Shown: in pieces, positions 51,248 to 62,764 of the stretch | How positions within the stretch are numbered: position 1 is the first letter of the stretch | Layout of the letters: each line of letters starts with the position of its first letter | DNA from: Lotus japonicus | Lineage: Eukaryota > Streptophyta > Magnoliopsida > Fabales > Fabaceae | Length of the DNA stretch: 64,000 nucleotides | Assembly: GCF_012489685.1 (NCBI RefSeq) | Contig: NC_080046.1 | Coordinates: 34,373,176-34,437,175 of the forward strand | Reading direction: 5' to 3' | The notes under the pieces: generated by a model | The model's database searches: none | Told to the model about the DNA's origin: nothing | Seen by the model: only the letters and a program-made list of their open reading frames with translations | Position numbers and translations under genes: made by a program

Positions 51248-53996
51248 GGTTAATTCGGCTGCAAACTTCATACAGCGATAACTTTTGCCCCGGAACCCAG
51301 AATTGAGCATATTTTTTATGTTTTTGGGGTAGAAGAAGCTATTATATTCAACTGCCAGCCGAATTAAACGGGGGAAACCGGTAAAAATATAAATCGGAAC
51401 CTACAGGTTGAATTTTGAAGGTTAATTCGGCTGCAAACTTCAAACAGCCATAACTTTTGCCCCGGAACCCAGAATTGAGCATATTTTATATGTTTCTGCG
51501 GTAGAAGAAGCTACTTTATTCACCTGTTAGCCGAATTAAACGGGGTAAAGTGGTTAAAATAGAAAACGGAACCTACAGGTTGAATTTTGAAGGTTAATTC
51601 GGCTGCAAACTTCAAACAGCCATAAATTTTGCCTTGGAACCCATAATTGAGCATATTTTACATGTTTCTGGGGTAGAAAAAGCTATTTTATTCACCTGCC
51701 AGCCGAATTAAACGGGGGATATCGGCAAAAATAGAAATCGGAACCTACAGGTTGAGCTTTGAAGGTTAATTCGGCTGCAAACTTCAAACAGCCATAACTT
51801 TTGCCTTGGAACCCATAATTGAGCATATTTTATATGTTTATCGGGTAGAAGAAGCTACTTTATTCACCTGCCAGCCGAATTAAACGGGGGATATCAGCAA
51901 AAATAGATATCGGAACCTACTGGTTGAATTTTGAAGGTTAATTCGGCTGCAGACTTCACACAGCCATAACTTTTTCCCCGGAACCCAGAATTGAGCATAT
52001 TTTATTTGTTTTTATGGTAGAAGAAGCTACTTTATTCAATTGCCAGCCGAATTAAACGGGGGAAATCGGTTAAAATAGAAAACGGAACCTACTTGTTGAA
52101 TTTAGAAGGTTAATTCGGCTGCAAACTTCAAACAGCCATAACTTTTGCCCCGAAACCCAGAATTGAGCAATTTTTATGTTTTTGGGGTAGAAGAAGCTAC
52201 TTTATTCACCTGCCAGCCGAATTAAACGGGGGAAACCGGTAAAAATATAAATCGGAACCTGCAGGTTGAATTTTGAAGGTTAATTCGGCTGAAAACTTCA
52301 AGCAGCCATAACTTTTGCCTTGGAACCCATAATTGAGCATATTTTATATGTTTCTGGGAGAGAAGAAGCTAGTTTATTCACCTGCCAGCCGAATTAAACG
52401 GGGGTAATATGTAAAAATAGAAAACGAAACCAAAGGTTGAATTTTGAAGGTTAATTCGGCTGTAAACTTCAAACAGCCATAACTTTTGCCTTGTAACCCA
52501 TAATTGAGCATATTTTATATGTTTTTGGGGTAGAAGAAGCTACTTTATTCACCTGTCAGCCGAATTAAACGTGGGATACCGGTAAAAATATAAATCGGAA
52601 CCTACAGGTTGAATTTTGAAGGTTAATTCGGCTACAAACTTCAAACAGCCATAACTTTTGCCCCGGAACCCATAAGTGAGCATATTTTATATGTTTCTGG
52701 GGTAGAAGAAGCTATTTTATTCAACTGCCAGCCGAATTAAACGGTGAAAACCGGTAAAAATATAAATCGGAACCTACAGGTTGAATTTTGATGGTTAATT
52801 CGGCTGCAAACTTCAAACAGCCATAACATTTGCCTTGGAACCCATAATTGAGCATATTTTATATGTTTATGGGGTAGAAGAAGCTACTTTATTCACCTGC
52901 CAGCCGAATTAAACGGGGGATATCGGCAAAAATAGATATCGGAACCTACTGGTTGAATTTTGAAGGTTAATTCGGCTGCAAACTTCAAACAGCGATAACT
53001 TTTTCCCCGGAACCCAGAATTGAGCATATTTTATTTGCTTTTATGGAAGAAGAAGCTACTTTATTCAATTGCCAGCCGAATTAAACGGGGGAAATCGATT
53101 AATATAGAAAACGGAACCTACTGGTTGAATTTAGAAGGTTAATTGGGTTGCAAACTTCAAACAGCCATAACTTTTGCCTTGGAACCCATAATTGAGCATA
53201 TTTTATATGTTTCTGCGGTAGAAGAAGCTACTTGATTCACCTGCCAGCCGAATTAAACGGGGGAAACCGGTAAAAATATAAATCGGAACCTACAGGTTGA
53301 ATTTTGAAGGTTAATTCGGCTGGAAACTTCAAACAGCCATAACTTTTGCCTTGGAACCCATAATTGAGCATATTTTATATGTTTCTGGTGTAGAAGAAGC
53401 TACTTTATTCACCTATCAGCCGAATTAAACGTGGGATACCGGTAAAAATATAAATCGGAACCTACAGGTTGAATTTTGAAGGTTAATTCGGCTACAAACT
53501 TCAAACAGCCATAACTTTTGCCTTGGAACCCATAATTGAGCATATTTTATATGTTTCTGGGGTAGAAGAAGCTACTTTATTCACCTGCCCGCCGAATTAA
53601 ACGGGGGATATCGGCAAAAATAGATATCGGAACCTATTGGTTGAATTTTGAAGGTTAATTCGGCTGCAAACTTCAAACAGCCATAACTTTTTCCCCGGAA
53701 CCGAGAATTGAGCATATTTTATTTGTATTTATGGTTGAAGAAGCTACTTGATTCAATTGCCAGCCGAATTAAACGGGTGAAATCGGTTAAAATAGAAAAC
53801 GGAACCTACTGGTTGAATTTAGAAGGTTAATTCGGCTGCAAACTTCAAACAGCCATAACTTTTGCCTTGGAACCCATAACTGAGCATATTTTATATGTTT
53901 CTGCGGTAGAAGAAGCTACTTTATTCAATTGCCAGCCGAATTAAACGGGGGAAATCGGTTAAAATAGAAAACGGAACCTACTGGTTGAATTTAGAA
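51248..53996 (+). repeat. 16-mer HOR, copy 2 (about 2749 bp)
   Basis: Second copy of 48496-51247. Part of it (from 52278) is also shared with 60530 onward at a shift of 8252 bases. It includes the GCAATTTTTATG variant near 52167 and GAGAGAAGAAGCTAG near 52360. Confidence 0.78.
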
Positions 53997-55372
53997 GGTT
54001 AATTCGGCTGCAAACTTCAAACAGCCATAACTTTTGCCTTGGAACCCATAATTGAGCATATTTTATATGTTTCTGCGGTAGAAGAAGCTACTTTATTCAA
54101 TTGCCAGCCGAATTAAACGGAGGAAATCGGTTAAAATAGAAAACGGAACCTACTGGTTGAATTTAGAAGGTTAATTCGGCTGCAAACTTCAAACAGCCAT
54201 AACTTTTGCCTTGGAACCCATAATTGAGCATATTTTATATGTTTCTGCGGTAGAAGAAGCTACTTTATTCAATTTCCAGCCGAATTAAACGGGGAAAATC
54301 GGTTAAAATAGAAAACGGAACCTACTGGTTGAATTTAGAAGGTTAATTCGGCTGCAAACTTCAAACAGCCATAACTTTTGCCTTGGAACCCATAATTGAG
54401 CATATTTTATATGTTTCTGCGGTAGAAGAAGCTACTTTATTCACCTGCCAGCCGAATTAAACAAGGGATATCGGAAAAACAGGAAATCGGAACCAACTGA
54501 TAGAATTTTGAAGGTTAATTCGGCTGCAGACTTCAAACAGCCATAACTTTTGCCCCGGAACCCAGAATTGAGCATATTTTATATGTTTCTGCGGTAGAAG
54601 AAGCTACTTTATTCACCTGTCAGCCGAATTAAACGGGGGAAAGTGGTTAAAATAGAAAACGGAACCTACAGGTTGAATTTTGAAGGTTAATTCGGCTGCA
54701 AACTTCATACAGCGATAACATTTTCCCTGGAACCCATAATTGAGCATATTTTATTTGTTATTATGGTAGAAGAAGCTACTTTATTCAATTGCCAGCCGAA
54801 TTAAACGGGGGAAATCGATTAATATAGAAAACGGAACCTACTGGTTGAATTTAGAAGGTTAATTCGGTTGCAAACTACAAACAGCCATAACTTTTGCCTT
54901 GGAACCCATAATTGAGCATATTTTATATGTTTCTGCGGTAGAAGAAGCTACTTGATTCACCTGCCAGCCGAATTAAACGGGGGAAACCGGTAAAAATATA
55001 AATCGGAACCTACAGGTTGAATTTTGAAGGTTAATTCGGCTGGAAACTTCAAACAGCCATAACTTTTGCCTTGGAACCCATAATTGAGCATATTTTATAT
55101 GTTTCTGGTATAGAAGAAGCTACTTTATTCACCTGTCAGCCGAATTAAACGTGGGATACCGGTAAAAATATAAATCGGAACCTACAGGTTGAATTTTGAA
55201 GGTTAATTCGGCTACAAACTTCAAACAGCCATAACTTTTGCCTTGGAACCCATAATTGAGCATATTTTATTTGTATTTATGGTTGAAGAAGCTACTTGAT
55301 TCAATTGCCAGCCGAATTAAACGGGTGAAATCGGTTAAAATAGAAAACGGAACCTACTGGTTGAATTTAGAA
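53997..55372 (+). repeat. Class A run and a second CGATTAATATAG monomer
   Basis: Starts with several near-identical class A monomers (54000-54400), then the GATAGAATTTTG class, the AAAGTGG class and another CGATTAATATAG monomer (54816, ten monomers after 53096). No foreign sequence. Confidence 0.72.
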
Positions 55373-56060
55373 GGTTAATTCGGCTGCAAACTTCAAACAG
55401 CCATAACTTTTGCCTTGGAACCCATAATTGAGCATATTTTATATGTTTCTGCGGTAGAAGAAGCTACTTTATTCAATTGCCAGCCGAATTAAACGGGGGA
55501 AATCGGTTAAAATAGAAAACGGAACCTACTGGTTGAATTTAGAAGGTTAATTCGGCTGCAAACTTCAAACAGCCATAACTTTTGCCTTGGAACCCATAAT
55601 TGATCATATTTTATATGTTTCTGCGGTAGAAGAAGCTACTTTATTCAATTGCCAGCCGAATTAAACGGGGGAAATCGGTTAAAATAGAAAACGGAACCTA
55701 CTGGTTGAATTTAGAAGGTTAATTCGGCTGCAAACTTCAAACAGCCATAACTTTTGCCTTGGAACCCATAATTGAGCATATTTTATATGTTTCTGCGGTA
55801 GAAGAAGCTACTTTATTCAATTGCCAGCCGAATTAAACGGGGAAAATCGGGTAAAATAGAAAACGGAACCTACTGGTTGAATTTAGAAGGTTAATTCGGC
55901 TGCAAACTTCAAACAGCCATAACTTTTGCCTTGGAACCCATAATTGAGCATATTTTATATGTTTCTGCGGTAGAAGAAGCTACTTTATTCAATTGCCAGC
56001 CGAATTAAACGGGGAAAATCGGGTAAAATAGAAAACGGAACCTACTGGTTGAATTTAGAA
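55373..56060 (+). repeat. Pure class A run (4 monomers)
   Basis: Monomers starting at 55373, 55545, 55717 and 55889 are all class A with very few differences. Two neighbours share GGGGAAAATCGGG (55839 and 56011, 172 apart), so at least one arose by single-monomer duplication. Here the HOR order is erased by monomer-level amplification. Confidence 0.8.
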
Positions 56061-59000
56061 GGTTAATTCGGCTGCAAACTTCAAACAGCCATAACTTTTG
56101 CCTTGGAACCCATAATTGAGCATATTTTATATGTTTCTGCAGTAGAAGAAGCTACTTTATTCACCTGCCAGCCGAATTAAACAGGGGAAAGTGGTTAAAA
56201 TAGAAAACGGAACCTACAGGTTGAATTTTGAAGGTTAATTCGGCTGCAAACATCAAACAGCCATAACTTTTGCCCCGGAACCCAGAATTGAGCATATTTT
56301 ATATGTTTCTGCGGTAGAAGAAGCTACTTTATTCACCTGTCAGCCGAATTAAACGGGGGAAAGTGGTTAAAATAGAAAACGGAACCTACAGGTTGAATTT
56401 TGAAGGTTAATTCGGCTGCAAACATCAAACAGCCATAACTTTTGCCTTGGAACCCATAATTGAGCATATTTTACATGTTTCTGGGGTAGAAGAAGTTATT
56501 TTATTCACCTGCCAGCCGAATTAAACGGGGGATATCGGCAAAAATAGAAATCGGAACCTACAGGTTGAACTTTGAAGGTTAATTCGGCTGCAAATTTCAA
56601 ACAGCCTTAACTTTTGCCGTGGAACCCATAATTGAGCATATTTTATATGTTTATGGGGTAGAAGAAGCTACTTAATTCACCTGCCAGCCGAATTAAACGG
56701 GGGATATCGGCCAAAATAGATATCGGAACCTACTGGTTGAATTTTGAAGGTTAATTCGGCTGCAGACTTCAAACAGCCATAACTTTTGCCGTGGAACCCA
56801 GAATTGAGCAATTTTTATGTTTTTGGGGTAGAAGAAGCTACTTTATTCACCTGCCAGCCGAATTAAACGGGGGAAACCGGTAAAAATATAAATCGGAACC
56901 TACAGGTTGAATTTTGAAGGTTAATTCGGCTGGAAACTTCAAACAGCCATAACTTTTGCCTTGGAACCCATAATTGCGCATATTTTATATGTTTCTGGGA
57001 GAGAAGAAGCTAGTTTATTCACCTGCCAGCCGAATTAAACGGGGGAAATAGGTAAAAATAGAAAACGAAACCAAAGGTTGAATTTTGAAGGTTAATTCGG
57101 CTGTAAACTTCAAACAACCATAACTTTTGCCTTGGAACCCATAATTTAGCATATTTTATATGTTTCTGGGGTAGAAGAAGCTACTTTATTCACCTGTCAG
57201 CCGAATTAAACGTTGGATACCGGTAAAAATATAAATCGGAACCTACAGGTTGAATTTTGAAGGTTAATTCGGCAACAAACTTCAAACAGCCATAACTTTT
57301 GCCCTGGAACCCATAATTGAGCATATTTTATATGTTTCTGGGGTAGAAGAATCTACTTTATTCACCTGCCAGCCGAATTAAACGGGGGATATCGGCAAAA
57401 ATAGATATCGGAACCTACAGGTTGAATTTTGAAGGTTAATTCGGCTGCAAACTTCAAACAGCCATAACTTTTTCCCCAGAACCCAGAATTGAGCATATTT
57501 TATTTGATTTTATGGTAGAAGAAGTTATTTTATTCACCTGCCAGCCGAATTAAACGGGGGATATCGGCAAAAATAGAAATCGGAACCTACAGGTTGAACT
57601 TTGAAGGTTAATTCGGCTGCAAACTTCAAACAGCCATAACTTTTGCCGTGGAACCCATAATTGAGCATATTTTATATATTTATGGGGTAGAAGAAGCTAC
57701 TTAATTCACCTGCCAGCCGAATTAAACGGGGGATATCGGCAAAAACAGATATCGGAACCTACTGGTTTAATTTTGAAGGTTAATTCGGCTGCAGACTTCA
57801 AACAGCCATAACTTTTTCCCCGGAACCCAGAATTGAGCATATTTTATTTGTTTTTATGGTAGAAGAAGCTACTTTATTCAATTGCCAGCCGAATTAAACG
57901 GGGGAAATCGATTAAAATAGAAAACGGAACCTACTGGTTGAATTTAGAAGGTTAATTCGGTTGCAAACTTCAAACAGCCATAACTTTTGCCTTGGAACCC
58001 ATAATTGAGCATATTTTATATGTTTCTGCGGTAGAAGAAGCTACTTGATTCACCTGCCAGCCGAATTAAACGGGGGAAACCGGTAAAAATATAAATCGGA
58101 ACCTACAGGTTGAATTTTGAAGGTTAATTCGGCTGGGAACTTCAAACAGCCATAACTTTTGCCTTGGAACCCATAATTGCGCATATTTTATATGTATCTG
58201 GGAGAGAAGAAGCTAGTTTATTCACCTGCCAGTTGAATTAAACGGGGGAAATAGTTAAAAATAGAAAACGAAACCAAAGGTTGAATTTTGAAGGTTAATT
58301 CGGCTGTAAACTTCAAACAGCCATAACTTTTGCCTTGGAACCCATAATTGAGCATATTTTATATGTTTTTGGGGTAAAAGAAGCTATTATATTCAACTGC
58401 CAGCCGAATTAAACGGGAGAAACCGGTAAAAGTATAAATCGAAACCTACAGGTTGAATTTTGAAGGTTAATTCGGCTGCAAACTTCAAACAGCCATAACT
58501 TTTGCCTTGGAACCTATAATTGAGCATATTTTATATGTTTATGGGGTAGAAGAAGCTACTTTATTCACCTGCCAGCCGAATTAAACGGGGGATATCGGCA
58601 AAAATAGATATCAGAACCTACTGGTTGAATTTTGAAGGTTAATTCGGCTGCAAACTTCAAACGGGCCATAACTTTTTCCCCGGAACCCAGAATTGAGCAT
58701 ATTTTATTTGTTTTTATGGTAGAAGATGCTACTTTATTCAATTGCCAGCCGAATTAAACGGGGGAAATCGGTTAAAATAGAAAACGGAACCTACTGGTTG
58801 AATTTAGAAGGTTAATTCGGTTGCAAACTTCAAACAGCCATAACTTTTGCCTTGGAACCCATAATTGAGCATATTTTATATGTTTCTGCGGTAGAAGAAG
58901 CTACTTTATTCACCTGCTAGCCGAATTAAACAGGGGTTATCGGCAAAACTAGAAATCGGAACCTACTGAGAGAATTTTGAAGGTTAATTCGGCTGCAGAC

Positions 59001-60529
59001 TTCAAACAGCCATAACTTTTGCCCCGGAACCCAGAATTGAGCATATTTTTTATGTTTTTGGGGTAGAAGAAGCTATTATATTCAACTGCCAGCCGAATTA
59101 AACGGGGGAAACCGGTAAAAATATAAATCGGAACCTACAGGTTGAATTTTGAAGGTTAATTCGGCTGCAAACTTCAAACAGCCATAACTTTTGCCCCGGA
59201 ACCCATAATTGAGCATATTTTATATGTTTATGCGGTAGAAGAAGCTACTTTATTCACCTGTCAGCCGAATTAAACGGGGGAAAGTGGTTAAAATAGAAAA
59301 CGGAACCTACAGGTTGAATTTTGAAGGTTAGTTCGGCTGCAAACTTCAAACAGCCATAACTTTTGCCTTGGAACCCATAATTGAGCATATTTTACATGTT
59401 TCTGGTGTAGAAGAAGCTATTTTATTCACCTGCCAGCCGAATTAAACGGGGGATATCGGCAAAAATAGAAATCGGAACCTACAGGTTGAACTTTGAAGCT
59501 TAATTCTGCTGCAAACTTCAAACAGCCATAAATTTTGCCTTGGAACCCATAATTGAGCATATTTTATATGTTTATGGGGTAGAAGAAGCTACTTTATTCA
59601 CCTGCCAGCCGAATTAAACGGGGGATATCGGCAAAAATAGATATCGGAACCTACTGGTTGAATTTTGAAGGTTAATTCGGCTGAAGACTTCAAACAGCCT
59701 TAACTTTTTCCCCGGAACCCAGAATTGAGCATATTTTATTTGTTTTTATGGTAGAAGAAGCTACTTTATTCAATTGCCAGCCGAATTAAACGGGGGAAAT
59801 CGGTTAAAATAGAAAACGGAACCTACTGGTTGAATATAGAAGGTTAATTCGGCTGCAAACTTCAAACAGCCATAACTTTTGCCTTGGAACCCATAATTGA
59901 GCATATTTTATATGTTTCTGCGGTAGAAGAAGCTTCTTTATTCAATTGCCAGCCGAATTAAACGGGGGAAATCGGTTAAAATAGAAAACGGAACCTACTG
60001 GTTGAATTTAGAAGGTTAATTCGGCTGCAAACTTCAAACAGCCATAACTTTTGCCTTGGAACCCATAATTTAGCATATTTTATATGTTTCTGCGGTAGAA
60101 GAAGCTACTTTATTCACCTGCCAGCCGAATTAAACAGGGGATATCGGAAAAACAGGAAATCGGAACCAACTGATAGAATTTTGAAGGTTAATTCGGCTGC
60201 AGACTTCAAACAGCCATAACTTTTGCCCCGGAACCCAGAATTGAGCATATTTTTTATGTTTTTGGGGTAGAAGAAGCTATTATATTCAACTGCCAGCCGA
60301 ATTAAACGGGGGAAACCGGTAAAAATATAAATCGGAACCTACAGGTTGAATTTTGAAGGTTAATTCGGCTGCAAACTTCAAACAGCCATAACTTTTGCCC
60401 CGGAACCCAGAATTGAGCATATTTTATATGTTTCTGCGGTAGAAGAAGCTACTTTATTCACCTGTTAGCCGAATTAAACGGGGGAAAGTGGTTAAAATAG
60501 AAAACGGAACCTACTGGTTGAATTTAGAA
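56061..60529 (+). repeat. Mixed monomers, no clear HOR
   Basis: About 26 monomers of the AAAGTGG, GAACTTTGAAGG, GCAATTTTT, GAGAGAAGAAGC, GTGGGATACC (or GTTGGATACC) and TTTTTATGG classes, with more private changes than neighbouring blocks (TTGCGCATATT near 56955 and 58178; GGCAACAAACTTC near 57271). An inserted G occurs at ACGGGCCATAAC near 58662. No gene or mobile element. Confidence 0.7.
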
Positions 60530-61632
60530 GGTTAATTCGGCTGCAAACTTCAAACAGCCATAACTTTTGCCTTGGAACCCATAATTGAGCATATTTTATA
60601 TGTTTCTGGGAGAGAAGAAGCTAGTTTATTCACCTGCCAGCCGAATTAAACGGGGGTAATAGGTAAAAATAGAAAACGAAACCAAAGGTTGAATTTTGAA
60701 GGTTAATTCGGCTGTAAACTTCAAACAGCCATAACTTTTATCTTGTAACCCATAATTGAGCATATTTTATATGTTTTTGGGGTAGAAGAAGCTACTTTAT
60801 TCACCTGTCAGCCGAATTAAACGTGGGATACCGGTAAAAATATAAATCGGAACCTACAGGTTGAATTTTGAAGGTTAATTCGGCTACAAACTTCAAACAG
60901 CCATAACTTTTGCCCCGGAACCCATAATTGAGCATATTTTATATGTTTCTGGGGTAGAAGAAGCAATTATATTCAACTGCCAGCCGAATTAAACGGTGGA
61001 AACCGGTAAAAATATAAATCGGAACCTACAGGTTGAATTTTGAAGGTTAATTCGGCTGCAAACTTCAAACAGCCATAACATTTGCCTTGGAACCCATAAT
61101 TGAGCATATTTTATATGTTTATGGGGTAGAAGAAGCTACTTTATTCACCTGCCAGCCGAATTAAACGGGGGATATCGGCAAAAATAGATATCGGAACCTA
61201 CTGGTTGAATTTTGAAGGTTAATTCGGCTGCAAACTTCAAACAGCGATAACTTTTTCCCCGGAACCCAGAATTGAGCATATTTTATTTGTTTTTATGGTA
61301 GAAGAAGCTACTTTATTCAATTGCCAGCCGAATTAAACGGGGGAAATCGATTAATATAGAAAACGGAACCTACTGGTTGAATTTAGAAGGTTAATTCGGT
61401 TGCAAACTTCAAACAGCCATAACTTTTGCCTTGGAACCCATAATTGAGCATAGTTTATATGTTTCTGCGGTAGAAGAAGCTACTTGATTCACCTGCCAGC
61501 CGAATTAAACGGGGGAAACCGGTAAAAATATAAATCGGAACCTACAGGTTGAATTTTGAAGGTTAATTCGGCTGGAAACTTCAAACAGCCATAACTTTTG
61601 CCTTGGAACCCATAATTGAGCATATTTTATAT
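60530..61632 (+). repeat. Block shared with 52278-53380 (8252-bp shift)
   Basis: Matches 52278 onward at a constant 8252 bases (48 monomers): GGGGGTAATA (52400, 60652), CTTGTAACCC and CGATTAATATAG (53096, 61348). After an extra monomer (about 61633-61800) the match resumes at 8424, which is 8252 + 172. Confidence 0.82.
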
Positions 61633-62764
61633 GTTTCTGCGGTAGAAGAAGCTACTTTATTCAATTGCCAGCCGAATTAAACGGGGGAAATCGGTTAAAA
61701 TAGAAAACGGAACCTACAGATTGAATTTAGAAGGTTAATCCGGCTGCAAACTTCAAACAGCCATAACTTTTGCCTTGGAACCCATAATTGAGCATATTTT
61801 ATATGTTTCTGGTATAGAAGAAGCTACTTTATTCACCTGTCAGCCGAATTAAACGTGGGATACCGGTAAAAATATAAATCGGAACCTACAGGTTGAATTT
61901 TGAAGGTTAATTCGGCTACAAACTTCAAACAGCCATAACTTTTGCCTTGGAACCCATAATTGAGCATATTTTATATGTTTCTGGGGTAGAAGAAGCTACT
62001 TTATTCACCTGCCCGCCGAATTAAACGGGGGATATCGGCAAAAATAGATATCGGAACCTACTGGTTGAATTTTGAAGGTTAATTCGGCTGCAAACTTCAA
62101 ACAGCCATAACTTTTTCCCCGGAACCCAGAATCGAGCATATTTTATTTGTATTTATGGTTGAAGAAGCTACTTGATTCAATTGCCAGCCGAATTAAACGG
62201 GTGAAATCGGTTAAAATAGAAAACGGAACCTACTGGTTGAATTTAGAAGGTTAATTCGGCTGCAAACTTCAAACAGCCATAACTTTTGCCTTGGAACCCA
62301 TAATTGAGCATATTTTATATGTTTCTGCGGTAGAAGAAGCTACTTTATTCAATTGCCAACCGAATTAAACGGGGGAAATCGGTTAAAATAGAAAACGGAA
62401 CCTACTGGTTGAATTTAGAAGGTTAATTCGGCTGCAAACTTCAAACAGCCATAACTTTTGCCTTGGAACCCATAATTGAGCATATTTTATATGTTTCTGC
62501 GGTAGAAGAAGCTACTTTATTCAATTGCCAGCCGAATTAAACGGGGGAAATCGGTTAAAATAGAAAACGGAACCTACAGATTGAATTTAGAAGGTTAATT
62601 CGGCTGCAAACTTCAAACAGCCATAACTTTTGCCTTGGAACCCATAATTGAGCATATTTTATATGTTTCTGCGGTAGAAGAAGCTACTTTATTCAATTGC
62701 CAGCCGAATTAAACGGGAAAAATCGGTTAAAATAGAAAACGGAACCTACTGGTTGAATTTTGAA
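60873..62764 (+). repeat. 11-mer HOR, copy 1 (1892 bp)
   Basis: Starts at a monomer boundary and repeats from 62765 (11 x 172 = 1892). Marks: AAGCAATTATATTC (60961, 62853), CATAACATTTGCC, ACAGCGATAAC, CGATTAATATAG (61348, 63240) and CATAGTTTATATG (61449, 63341). Confidence 0.88.
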
